Of a stretch of DNA of 46,524 nucleotides, positions 36,276 through 42,735 are shown one piece after another. The position numbers were made by a program, and so were the translations under genes. The first letter of the stretch is position 1. Every line of letters starts with the position of its first letter. The notes below the pieces were generated by a model. That model was not told the DNA's origin, searched no databases, and saw only the letters and a list, made by a program, of their open reading frames with translations. The stretch is from contig JAKSNW010000015.1 of assembly GCA_024405895.1 (NCBI GenBank), positions 1 to 46,524 on the forward strand, written 5' to 3'. Source of the DNA: Paludibacteraceae bacterium (GTDB taxonomy: Bacteria; Bacteroidota; Bacteroidia; Bacteroidales; Paludibacteraceae).

Positions 36276-37118
36276 CTATTTTATGCCTCTTGCGGCCTTG
36301 ATGTAGTCGTAGGCCTCCTGGATGGCTTGGAACTTCTCCGTAGCCTCCTTCTGTTTCTGCTCCGACTCGTTGGCAAAGCGGTCGGGGTGATACGTGGCAG
36401 CCAGTTTGCGGTAGGTCTTCTTGATCGTCTCCTCATCGGCGTCGGGGGTCAGCCCCATCACCTTGAAGGCGGTGTCGAGGGCACCTTGCTGCTTCTGTCG
36501 GCTGGAGTAGCCGTAGTCGCCATAGCCGCTGCCGGTGTTGCCGTAGGCGTTGCCGCTCTGGCTGTAACTGTGGTTGCCGTACATCTGTCCGATGGTGTGC
36601 TCCAGCACCTGCATCATCGGCATACTGAAGCCGAACACCGAACCGATGTTGTAGACCACCTCACGCTCCTCGTTGGAGATGTTGCCGTCCACCATGGCTA
36701 TCTCAAACAGCGTGAAGAGGATGTTGGCTCTCACGTCCGTATTGGTGCATTGTCTGATGGTGTGTGCGCACTCCACCGCCTTGCTCTCTATCTGGAAAGG
36801 CTCGTTCAGCAGTTCCCTCAGTTCTCCCAATGCCATCAGCACGGCATCGTCGGAGAGGTTTCTGCGGAGATACTGCTTCACCACGTAGAGTTCGCTCTTC
36901 AGCACCTGTCCGTCGGCCTTCATCACACAGGCAAAGAGCCCGAGGATAGACTCCAGAAATTCCGCTTGCGAAGGGGGACGCTCGTTGCTGAAGTCCTGTC
37001 GGCGACCGGTGGTCGTATGTATTGTCAAGGCACCCGTTATCAGTCTGATGAAAAAGCGTATGCCCATGACAACCAGCCATATGATACACAGCGTACCTAT
37101 TACACTTGCTTCTTGCAT
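36276..37118 (-). CDS. TerB-like and J-domain membrane protein (DjlA-like)
   Basis: The protein has 280 residues. A membrane helix lies at about 6-30 (VIGTLCIIWLVVMGIRFFI). A helical TerB-like domain follows at 50-165 (LGLFACVMKADGQVLKSELY ... FEIAMVDGNISNEEREVVY, with the repeated acidic D-G motif), then a Gly/Tyr/Ser-rich linker. The C-terminal J-domain (about 212-280) keeps the HPD motif in ATYHPDRFA. This is the layout of DjlA-type co-chaperones, which recruit DnaK to the inner membrane. It lies 16 bases after the EFR1-type gene in the gluQ operon. The DnaK of this window is a natural partner. Confidence 0.87.
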   Translation of the reverse strand: MQEASVIGTLCIIWLVVMGIRFFIRLITGALTIHTTTGRRQDFSNERPPSQAEFLESILGLFACVMKADGQVLKSELYVVKQYLRRNLSDDAVLMALGELRELLNEPFQIESKAVECAHTIRQCTNTDVRANILFTLFEIAMVDGNISNEEREVVYNIGSVFGFSMPMMQVLEHTIGQMYGNHSYSQSGNAYGNTGSGYGDYGYSSRQKQQGALDTAFKVMGLTPDADEETIKKTYRKLAATYHPDRFANESEQKQKEATEKFQAIQEAYDYIKAARGIK

Positions 37119-37134
37119 TACTTTTCTGCGTAGT

Positions 37135-37893
37135 TTATTTTACATCCATGTGGCTGCGACCCTTGCCAACCGATTTCTTGCCGTATTCGATGGCTTTTTG
37201 TGGGCAGCGGTTGATGCAGCCGAGACATTGTGTGCAATGACCTTGCCAAACGGGACGACCGTCCACGATCTTGATGTTGCCTTCGCCGCATTGCTTGGCA
37301 CAGAGTCCGCAGCCGGTGCAGGCGTCGGTGGTGTAGAACGGCTTGTCGCTCATCATGTGACGCATGAAGAGAGGGTAGATCACCTTCGACTTCAGCCAAC
37401 TCTGGTTCGTCTTCACATACTGACTCGTTGGCTTGTTCGCCTTCACCGCCTCAGCCAGTCGTGGCAACATCGCCATCGTCTCGGCAATCTTCTCGTTTCT
37501 CAGCGTCTCGCTGTCCACGTCGAAGCCCGGGAAAATCATATAGGTGTTAGGCATCCTCACCGAGTAGATATGATTGGTCTTGATGCCTTTCTTCAGCAGT
37601 TCTGTCTTGACCTGTTCGTTGGCGAGTCCGGAGTCGTCGCCGCAGGTCATGATGGCATAGACCACCGTCTGGGCGTTGACGTTCTCCACCCTCATATCGC
37701 GGACAAACTGCAGCATACGCTTCGGGATGCCCCACGAGTGGATCGGGAACACGATGCCCAATGTCTCGCCCTCAGCGAGTTTCAGCGCCGTGTCTGTCTC
37801 TGCGGTCACCTGCAGCAGGCGGTCGTTCATCAGTTTGCTCATCTCATTGGCAACGAAGGCAGAGTTGCCTGTGCCAGAATAATATATAATCAT
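37135..37893 (-). CDS. EFR1-type flavodoxin-ferredoxin fusion protein
   Basis: The protein has 252 residues. The N-terminal flavodoxin-like part starts MIIYYSGTGNSAFVANEM, with the phosphate loop for FMN (SGTGNS). The C-terminal part has two [4Fe-4S] motifs, CTGCGLCAKQC and CTQCLGCINRCP. It should be an electron carrier or oxidoreductase in the cytoplasm. Its ATG overlaps the gluQ stop (ATGA). The same frame is open upstream to 38,427, but that extension runs antiparallel to nothing useful: it lies entirely within gluQ in another frame and is Arg/Gly/Pro-rich, so I exclude it. Physiological partner unknown. Confidence 0.9.
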   Translation of the reverse strand: MIIYYSGTGNSAFVANEMSKLMNDRLLQVTAETDTALKLAEGETLGIVFPIHSWGIPKRMLQFVRDMRVENVNAQTVVYAIMTCGDDSGLANEQVKTELLKKGIKTNHIYSVRMPNTYMIFPGFDVDSETLRNEKIAETMAMLPRLAEAVKANKPTSQYVKTNQSWLKSKVIYPLFMRHMMSDKPFYTTDACTGCGLCAKQCGEGNIKIVDGRPVWQGHCTQCLGCINRCPQKAIEYGKKSVGKGRSHMDVK

Positions 37894-38825
37894 AGTATGA
37901 TGTTGTTTTTCGGAATCTTGTTCCAGTTGAAAAGGGGTAACAGTTCTTGCGGACTGATAGGCTGAGGCTCGGGAGTCAGGCCAATGGCATGAGCCACCAA
38001 GCCAATCACCTCCTTGGCAGTGTGTTGCTTCTTCAGTTCGTCCAGATGGAGTGCCACATCGCGTTTGCAGAGTCGGCGTCCGTCGGCGGCGCAGAGCAGT
38101 GGGTGGTGTGAGAACGTCGGTGCCGGGAGTTCCAGGAGGTCGTACATCGCCAGTTGCAGCGGTGTCGACGACAGCAGGTCGCAGCCTCTCACCACCTCCG
38201 TGATCTTCATCTTGGCGTCGTCGGCAACCACGGCGAGTTGATAGGCCCAGGCGCCGTCGGCACGTCTCACCACGGGGTCTCGGAGTGCTTCCTCGCCCAC
38301 GAACAGTCCGTAGTGCCCGTCCTCGAACGTGTTGCGAGCCGTCTCGGGCAGTCGGCATTTCCAACTTGCTGTCCGTTCCTTGCGCATTGTCTCCCGTTCC
38401 TCTTCCGTCAGGAAGAAGCAGTGGCAAGGCAGAGGCTTCGGGTCGGTCAGATGGGGTGCTGAGGCAGCCAGACGGTCGGCGCGGGTGCAGAAGCAGGGGT
38501 AGAGCAGAGCCTTATCGGCAAGCCTCTTGAAGGCCTCTTCAAACACCTCATATCGTTCGCTCTGCACATAGGGGCCGTAGTCGCCTCTGTTGTCCAGACC
38601 ACCCTCGTCCCAGGTCAGTCCGAGCCATAGAAGGTCATCTTCAATCTGTTGCGCATACGTCAGTCGGCTTCTCTCGGGGTCAAGGTCCTCATGTCTGAGC
38701 ACCCACACGCCCCCCTTCGACTTCACGCTGAGCCACGACATCAGAGCCGCCATCACATTGCCCAGGTGCATACGTCCCGTAGGTGATGGAGCAAATCGTC
38801 CTCTATATATGTCGTTACCAACCAT
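37890..38825 (-). CDS. gluQ: glutamyl-Q tRNA(Asp) synthetase
   Basis: The protein has 311 residues. It resembles the catalytic half of glutamyl-tRNA synthetase without the anticodon-binding half. FAPSPTGRMHLGN is the HIGH signature. KMSKS is replaced by a degenerate LCKRD, as usual in this family. Cysteines in YPCFCTRADRL and PCHCFF can bind zinc. It attaches glutamate to the queuosine base of tRNA-Asp. I use the ATG at 38,825; an in-frame TTG two codons earlier is unlikely. It heads the operon gluQ, EFR1-type gene, TerB-DnaJ gene. Confidence 0.93.
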   Translation of the reverse strand: MVGNDIYRGRFAPSPTGRMHLGNVMAALMSWLSVKSKGGVWVLRHEDLDPERSRLTYAQQIEDDLLWLGLTWDEGGLDNRGDYGPYVQSERYEVFEEAFKRLADKALLYPCFCTRADRLAASAPHLTDPKPLPCHCFFLTEEERETMRKERTASWKCRLPETARNTFEDGHYGLFVGEEALRDPVVRRADGAWAYQLAVVADDAKMKITEVVRGCDLLSSTPLQLAMYDLLELPAPTFSHHPLLCAADGRRLCKRDVALHLDELKKQHTAKEVIGLVAHAIGLTPEPQPISPQELLPLFNWNKIPKNNIIL

Positions 38826-38859
38826 TTGCAATAAACCCTTCTTGTGGCAAATTACCGTA

Positions 38860-38867
38860 CAAAGTTA
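38860..38867 (-). promoter_or_regulatory. promoter of the gluQ operon
   Basis: TAACTTTG on the minus strand, 34 bases before the ATG at 38,825. The accessory region begins just beyond it. Confidence 0.65.
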
Positions 38868-38900
38868 CAACTTTTTCTTAATAAATGATAGTGCAAGGTG

Positions 38901-39000
38901 TACTTTTGAAGCAGCGAGAGCAGAACCAAGCTCGCTTGGGTATGCCGAACGGAAGCAGAGTCATTGTGAAACAATGAATGTACAACATTCAACATTAACG
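38901..39000 (+). ncRNA. candidate structured RNA with its own promoter box
   Basis: TACTTTTG at 38,901-38,908 fits a -7 element. Downstream, without any coding frame, are three consecutive small hairpins: CCAAG / CTTGG (38,926-38,939), CATTGT / ACAATG (38,962-38,976) and GAATGT / ACATTC (38,976-38,990). A possible end is the hairpin at 39,059-39,082. No Rfam family is recognised. It could equally be a relic of a mobile element. Boundaries are approximate. Confidence 0.35.
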
Positions 39001-39005
39001 AAAAG

Positions 39006-39039
39006 CAACCCTGAAGGGGTTGTTGTCAATAGCCCAGGG
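39006..39039 (+). repeat. REP-like unit, partial copy
   Basis: CAACCCTGAAGGGGTTG is an almost perfect palindrome, followed by TGTCAATAGCCCAGGG, the first half of a second hairpin that is truncated here. The same pair of hairpins occurs at 39,491-39,552 (inverted), 46,109-46,164 and 46,431-46,499. Confidence 0.8.
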
Positions 39040-39050
39040 ATTAGAAGCCC

Positions 39051-39082
39051 AAACAAAAAGCCCCACCCTTTCGGGTGAGGCT
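39051..39082 (-). terminator. terminator after the smalltalk gene
   Basis: On the minus strand AGCCTCACCC, loop GAAA, GGGTGGGGCT (39,082-39,059), then TTTTTGTTT. It should end transcripts of the smalltalk and perhaps DUF6261 genes. Confidence 0.75.
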
Positions 39083-39088
39083 GGGAGA

Positions 39089-39116
39089 TTTAGGCGATTA
39101 GGCGATTAGGCGATGG
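39089..39116 (+). repeat. octamer repeat TTAGGCGA
   Basis: Three perfect tandem copies of an eight-base unit, then a partial one. A degenerate array of the same family is at 39,330-39,389. Confidence 0.75.
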
Positions 39117-39160
39117 GGCCGGTCTCTGGCTCTTCCGGACTTTCCGGGTTCTTTTGCTTG

Positions 39161-39265
39161 TCAAAAGAACGTTCCGCCGATGATGCCGCCGAGAACGGCT
39201 ACGATAAACTGAAGCACCTTATAGACGATGCTGAGCCATTTCGGAGTGTTTTGGTTGATTTCCAT
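39161..39265 (-). CDS. smalltalk-type miniprotein
   Basis: The frame is only 34 residues: MEINQNTPKWLSIVYK, then a hydrophobic helix with a GG-x-x-GG end. This is the pattern of the Bacteroidales 'smalltalk' proteins: a short polar N-terminus with a Trp/Leu start, and one membrane-spanning helix rich in Val, Ile, Ala and Gly. Their function is unknown. They occur beside HU-like, amidase and DUF6261 genes in small accessory clusters. Here it is downstream of the DUF6261 gene on the same strand, 296 repeat-filled bases away, and followed by a clear terminator. No Shine-Dalgarno site is visible. It is likely expressed as the last gene of that unit. Confidence 0.7.
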   Translation of the reverse strand: MEINQNTPKWLSIVYKVLQFIVAVLGGIIGGTFF

Positions 39266-39299
39266 GGTGTTTAGGATTTAGGTTAAAGTTTTTTTTTTC

Positions 39300-39329
39300 A
39301 ACGGGAACGTTAACGATAACGTTAACTTT
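39300..39329 (+). repeat. hexamer array AACNNN
   Basis: Five tandem hexamers in register: AACGGG, AACGTT, AACGAT, AACGTT, AACTTT. It lies just upstream of the smalltalk gene. Confidence 0.8.
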
Positions 39330-39389
39330 GGGCGATAAGGCGATAGGGCGATGCCTTCGGCTTTGGGCGATTAGACGATAAGGCGATGG
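39330..39389 (+). repeat. degenerate octamer array GGCGATAA
   Basis: GGCGATAA, GGCGATAG, GGCGATG, GGCGATTA, GACGATAA, GGCGATGG in close succession, interrupted once by a Cys/Phe-like CTTCGGCTTT spacer. Same family as 39,089-39,116. Confidence 0.7.
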
Positions 39390-39400
39390 GACCAGAAGTT

Positions 39401-39436
39401 TTCGTTAAGGTTAAGGTTATCGTTAGCGTTAAGGTT
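39401..39436 (-). repeat. hexamer array AACNNN (minus strand)
   Basis: Six tandem units NNNGTT on the plus strand (AACNNN on the minus strand): TTCGTT, AAGGTT, AAGGTT, ATCGTT, AGCGTT, AAGGTT. Confidence 0.8.
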
Positions 39437-39490
39437 AAGGGTTAAAGAGCCTACCCCCATCCCCTCCCTAAAGGGAAGGGGGAAGGTTGT

Positions 39491-39552
39491 GGTGGTGCTC
39501 TTTCCCCCAGGGTTATCACCCTGGGCTTGGGACTACAACCCCTTCAGGGTTG
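39491..39552 (-). repeat. REP-like double hairpin, inverted copy
   Basis: Read on the minus strand it gives CAACCCTGAAGGGGTTG, then AGCCCAGGG-spacer-CCCTGGGGG and GAAAGAGCACCACC. The copy at 46,431-46,499 has the same order on the plus strand, so the two point towards each other around the accessory genes. The unit ends nine bases from the DUF6261 stop codon. Confidence 0.8.
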
Positions 39553-39561
39553 CTTTTCGTT

Positions 39562-40440
39562 TTAGTTTTCGTTTTCGTAGCCGTTAGGCTTTTCGTTCTC
39601 TACGGCTTCCATTCCCTCGAGGTCGGCGTCGTCCTGAAACTCCGTCTCAGGTATTTCCGGGTCTTTCGCCTCATCGCTCGGGTTTGGGTTCTCGTTCCCG
39701 TTCTCGTTTTCGTTCGCGTTCGCGTTCTTCACGCGGGTAGCGTGTGCCTTGGCGGTAGCGGTGTACCAGGCGATGAGGTCGTTGATGTCGGCGAAGACCT
39801 GTGCTATCTGCACATCACCGGTGTTGCCTACGAAGGTGTAGATGTTGAGGTAGAGAAACTCAAATGCCTCGTAGAGGTCCATCTTACGTTCGGTGTAGCA
39901 GACATGCTGTGCACCACGTTCGATATGCTTCTGGAGTGCCGTTGAGTAGTCGCCGGCGAGGGTGGCAAGCTGTGCTGCCCAGGTCTCAAGGAACGTGCCG
40001 GTGAGGTCGGTCGGTTTCCATGCGGTATTGATGTTGTTGGAGAGGGCGGCGAGTTTAGCGCCAGCGTTGGAGAGCAGCAGTCGCGGACAGTTCATGCGTT
40101 GGAACATATCGAGCGCCTTCTCAGCGAGTTTGGCATCGGCAGTATTGATGCTGTGTCGGTAGCCCTTGAAGAGGTGTCGTGTGCCTTGCCAGAATCGCTC
40201 TGCACGGGTGAAGAGATCGTACATCTCCTGAGCATCGGAGACAGCGGAGGCGTTCACCTGGTTGAGCACCTCATGCACGAGGTCGCCGAACACGGCAGCG
40301 GAGTCCACCAGTTCCTCGTTTTGTATGTTCGCCACGAGGTCTGACACATGTGAGTAGAACGACTGTTGAAACTTGATGGGCATGTGTTTCACGAAGCCCA
40401 GCGGCAAGAGACTTGCCTTCTTGTTGTTTGAAAGAATCAT
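39562..40440 (-). CDS. DUF6261-like protein with repeat-encoded tail
   Basis: The protein has 292 residues and no signal peptide. The first 235 are helical: MPIKFQQSFYSHVSDLVANI, FTRAERFWQGTRHLFKGYRHS, LALSNNINTAWKPTDLTGTFLETWAAQL. This fits the Bacteroidota DUF6261 family as I remember it, whose function is unknown. After an AKAHATRVK segment the tail becomes low-complexity. Residues about 239-254 alternate Asn with another residue (NANANENENGNENPNP) because they are encoded by eight tandem AACNNN hexamers. The stop codon itself lies in a second hexamer run (39,556-39,597), so this end seems to have been made by repeat growth. The leader is about 190 bases. Confidence 0.72.
   Translation of the reverse strand: MILSNNKKASLLPLGFVKHMPIKFQQSFYSHVSDLVANIQNEELVDSAAVFGDLVHEVLNQVNASAVSDAQEMYDLFTRAERFWQGTRHLFKGYRHSINTADAKLAEKALDMFQRMNCPRLLLSNAGAKLAALSNNINTAWKPTDLTGTFLETWAAQLATLAGDYSTALQKHIERGAQHVCYTERKMDLYEAFEFLYLNIYTFVGNTGDVQIAQVFADINDLIAWYTATAKAHATRVKNANANENENGNENPNPSDEAKDPEIPETEFQDDADLEGMEAVENEKPNGYENEN
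39679..39726 (-). repeat. hexamer array AACNNN inside the DUF6261 gene
   Basis: Eight tandem units on the minus strand: AACGCG twice, AACGAA, AACGAG, AACGGG, AACGAG, AACCCA, AACCCG. Each unit is two codons, Asn plus a variable residue. Confidence 0.85.
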
Positions 40441-40442
40441 TT

Positions 40443-40460
40443 TAGGTTAAGGTTAAGGTT
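40443..40460 (-). repeat. hexamer array before the DUF6261 start
   Basis: Three units, AACCTT, AACCTT, AACCTA on the minus strand, end two bases before the DUF6261 start codon, in the position of a ribosome binding site. Confidence 0.75.
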
Positions 40461-40647
40461 AATGATTTTGGGTTGTAGAGGTGGCGGATCGTTGGTTCGC
40501 AAAGTCTGTTTTTAATGGTTATTGGTGTGTCTCTGAACGCTTGTTCCGCCGTTGTCGTCTCCTTGTTCAGCCTTGCTCCGACCGAGCGCTCTGATAGTCG
40601 TCGTTTTGGCCTCCCATGGGGTCGTTCTCAAACCCACTACAAAGATA
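40461..40647 (-). promoter_or_regulatory. DUF6261 promoter and long leader with a short uORF
   Basis: TATCTTTG on the minus strand (40,640-40,647) is about 200 bases before the DUF6261 start. The leader holds a 16-codon frame at 40,617-40,567 (MGGQNDDYQSARSEQG, stop), directly followed by ACAAGGAG. Whether it is translated or structured is not known. The stretch 40,441-40,771 contains no other gene candidate. Confidence 0.5.
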
Positions 40648-40702
40648 CGAAAACTTCCTGAAATAGAGAAATTTTAGGGCAACTTTTTTTGCAAAAAATG
40701 AA

Positions 40703-40730
40703 CAAAAAAAGCCTCCTTTTTGGGGAGGCT
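40703..40730 (-). terminator. terminator of the 124-residue gene
   Basis: AGCCTCC / GGAGGCT (40,710-40,716 with 40,724-40,730). On the minus strand it is followed by seven T residues. A weaker T tract on the plus side could make it bidirectional. Confidence 0.8.
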
Positions 40731-40771
40731 TAGGGGTTATTTTTTTAGGTAATCTGAGTTATAGCAGACTA

Positions 40772-41146
40772 CTAATGCTTAGACCAATATTCGTGAGTGT
40801 CATTCATCTCATCACTTTCAAACTTTTCCTTTTCTTCTTGATTGTGAAAAGTTCTTCCATAGAGTTCTTTTGCTATATCAAAGAAACCCTGACCACACCT
40901 ATAGCTACCGGAAAGGACAGATACGCTTGACAACATTGGGCGTCCTTCCGCTACTTCTTTCTCAGAGAATCTACCTAACAGTTCGCCTAATTGTCCTCTG
41001 TCATAAGGTATAGACATATCCAATTTTAAACCAGCTTTTTTTACTAGGTCTGAATAGACAACGACACTTTTTTTTCTTGCTGTTTCAATAAGTATGTCTC
41101 TGACTCTTTCTTGTTCTGGAGTCAATACAATAGGTTTGGGATCCAT
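40772..41146 (-). CDS. small winged-helix-like conserved protein
   Basis: The protein has 124 residues, cytoplasmic. Residues 8-42 (LTPEQERVRDILIETARKKS, then VVVYSDLVKKAGL) look like a winged helix of the type found in alkyltransferase-like proteins. A motif PYDRGQLGELLGRFSEKEVA, then EGRPMLSSVSV and GQGFFDIAKELYG follows. I have seen the 'GRPMLSSV...GQGFF' pattern in small proteins of accessory regions, often beside restriction genes, but I cannot name a family. Just upstream on the same strand is a stray tail resembling a DNA methyltransferase, so it may be the remaining companion of a lost restriction-modification locus. That is inference. Confidence 0.65.
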   Translation of the reverse strand: MDPKPIVLTPEQERVRDILIETARKKSVVVYSDLVKKAGLKLDMSIPYDRGQLGELLGRFSEKEVAEGRPMLSSVSVLSGSYRCGQGFFDIAKELYGRTFHNQEEKEKFESDEMNDTHEYWSKH

Positions 41147-41185
41147 AAAAACGAAGTTGTTATAATGCGTTGTTGCTTTTGTTGT

Positions 41186-41332
41186 TTATTCTTCGGTTTG
41201 ACTACTCATGTAGTTAATACGACTTTCAATGTATGTTATTTGTTCGTCGCTGAGGTCGTATTTCTTATAGAGTTGTTGGTCGATTTCGTGCTCATCGGCT
41301 GTAGCGATTGAGGAGATTATCTCTCTTGCTCT
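41186..41332 (-). pseudogene. C-terminal remnant resembling a DNA methyltransferase
   Basis: A minus-strand frame without start codon encodes 48 residues ending at a TAA. They contain DEHEIDQQLYKKYDLSDEQI followed by TYIESRINYM. This resembles the extreme C-terminus of N6-adenine DNA methylases and type II restriction-modification fusion proteins ('ID..VY.LYGLTEEEI..IE'). The frame opens inside the end of the secreted-protein gene, so the rest of the methylase gene is missing. The likely history is a deletion or insertion with a breakpoint near 41,320. Not functional. Confidence 0.5.
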
Positions 41333-41976
41333 TTAATTGTTTCTGCCGTTTCGGAGGTTGTCCATTCTCCACCAAGGGCGGTATAGAATTCCATAGCGCT
41401 CTTCAGGTTGTCCAGCCAAACCTTCAAGAATCTACCCTCATGGTAGGTGCCGTTCTCAAATATGATTCTATAAAGAATTACCTGGTCATCGCCAAGAAGT
41501 CCTTTTTCGTGTGATGTATCGTGCTTATATATTGCATCTGCCAATTCTTTGCATTCGGACAAATGGATACCAACATTAAATTTCCATTCGTGTTGTTTTG
41601 ATGCGCTATTATATTCTAAGCGAGGTCTTGTGCTCAAGACTCTATTTACAGTAATGTCTTTTCCGTCTACTAATAGTCTAATTGCTTTTACATCATATAA
41701 TGTTTCTGTTGTCGTTCTGTCCCACCAAAAGATAAAATTATTGATTGAGCCATTAGATTGTTTTTCAAAGACGCTATATGAAAACTTTTCAAGCAGTCCT
41801 GTATTTTTTTGGCTATACTTTGTAATGTTGTCGAATGCATCTTTGCCCACATACCAATTAGAAGCATTTGCTTTCATAATTTGAGATTTCTGCTCAAGGG
41901 TTAGTTGTGGTTGGGCATAAAGATTGGTAACGCATAATGCTGAAACCAATGTAATAATGAGTGTGATTCTTTTCAT
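41317..41976 (-). CDS. secreted protein of unknown function
   Basis: The protein has 219 residues with a signal peptide at 1-21 (MKRITLIITLVSALCVTNLYA, then Q). The mature part has many aromatic residues (NFIFWWDRTTTETLYDVKAI) and probably beta strands. No lipobox and no recognised family. Its last 16 bases overlap the methyltransferase-like remnant, so the C-terminus (ETIKEQER) might be altered by the rearrangement. Promoter TACCTTTG at 42,003-42,010. The gene is AT-rich compared with the core genes. Confidence 0.7.
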   Translation of the reverse strand: MKRITLIITLVSALCVTNLYAQPQLTLEQKSQIMKANASNWYVGKDAFDNITKYSQKNTGLLEKFSYSVFEKQSNGSINNFIFWWDRTTTETLYDVKAIRLLVDGKDITVNRVLSTRPRLEYNSASKQHEWKFNVGIHLSECKELADAIYKHDTSHEKGLLGDDQVILYRIIFENGTYHEGRFLKVWLDNLKSAMEFYTALGGEWTTSETAETIKEQER

Positions 41977-42002
41977 TTTGGTTTGTCATTTGTTTAGTGG
42001 TG

Positions 42003-42010
42003 CAAAGGTA
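42003..42010 (-). promoter_or_regulatory. promoter of the secreted-protein gene
   Basis: TACCTTTG on the minus strand, 26 bases before the ATG at 41,976. Confidence 0.65.
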
Positions 42011-42071
42011 CTATTTTTTGCTGAAACGGAAGAGTTGTGTATTTTTTCGGGAGAAAACATCGTGTTAGGTG

Positions 42072-42102
42072 TTGTTGTTTTGATTTAGAAGATGTAACTT
42101 TG
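42072..42102 (+). promoter_or_regulatory. promoter of the AT-rich gene pair
   Basis: TTG at 42,072-42,074 and TAACTTTG at 42,095-42,102, 29 bases before the ATG at 42,132. Confidence 0.7.
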
Positions 42103-42131
42103 CAACCAAACCCATAAACAAGAATAAAAAT

Positions 42132-42734
42132 ATGGAAGAAGAAAAAAGATCATCTCTTTTGAAATTTGTGTATCCGTATGAGGATTTGAATAAAGTTGTC
42201 ATCAAGGCTGATTGGGCAAATGGAAAATGCGGTGCAATGATTGTTAGAAAAGAAATAGATGGATATCAGGCGCATTTTGTTTCTTTCAATTATAATGAAG
42301 AAATGGATGTGTTATTAAACGATAATCCTAAGAAGGCCTTTCAAATTACAGAACAAAAGATTGGTGGTGGTTCGTTGGTTGCTGTTGGATTTCTTGGCCA
42401 TTTGTTGGCTAACTATCAAATGCTTCTTGAATGCAGAAAAAGTGCAGTAGATGTCTATAAGGAGTATTTTGACTATAGAATAAATGCTTTTGATGCAGAG
42501 CAACAAAGCAAACCAATGCAAAAAAGACTAACAAGGGCTGATTTTGTTAGACAACATTTGAAAAACGAAGGATTGGCCTTTGATTACTCAAAATCTCAAA
42601 AGTTATTCAGTTTTTTTACTTTAGAAGACACTTTTCTTCTACTTGACTACCTTTGGGATTATATGTTATATTTCAAGGATAATAGTGGCTGTATCTTTAG
42701 TATAGAAAAAAGATTATGCATTAGGTGGTACTAA
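42132..42734 (+). CDS. unknown protein, first gene of an AT-rich pair
   Basis: The protein has 200 residues, no signal peptide. The N-terminal half (FVYPYEDLNKVVIKADWANG ... MIVRKEIDGYQAHFVSFNYN) suggests beta strands. Residues 80-105 (GSLVAVGFLGHLLANYQMLL) form one hydrophobic stretch that could be a buried helix or a weak membrane segment. The rest is helical and aromatic-rich. The next gene starts one base after its stop codon, so the two are translated together. Codon use is A/T-ending, unlike the core genes, a sign of transfer. I recognise no family and no catalytic motif. Confidence 0.65.
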   Translation: MEEEKRSSLLKFVYPYEDLNKVVIKADWANGKCGAMIVRKEIDGYQAHFVSFNYNEEMDVLLNDNPKKAFQITEQKIGGGSLVAVGFLGHLLANYQMLLECRKSAVDVYKEYFDYRINAFDAEQQSKPMQKRLTRADFVRQHLKNEGLAFDYSKSQKLFSFFTLEDTFLLLDYLWDYMLYFKDNSGCIFSIEKRLCIRWY

Positions 42735-42735
42735 T

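Noticed and set aside
36207-37133. 308-residue plus-strand frame opposite the TerB-DnaJ gene
   Set aside because: Low-complexity Val/Leu/His composition; the minus-strand frame has a J-domain and TerB domain.
37894-38427. 178-residue N-terminal extension of the EFR1-type protein
   Set aside because: It lies wholly inside gluQ in another frame, is Arg/Gly/Pro-rich, and the flavodoxin domain starts exactly at the ATG overlapping the gluQ stop.
39300-40460. CRISPR array
   Set aside because: Repeats are 6-8 bases with no spacers of constant length and no cas genes.
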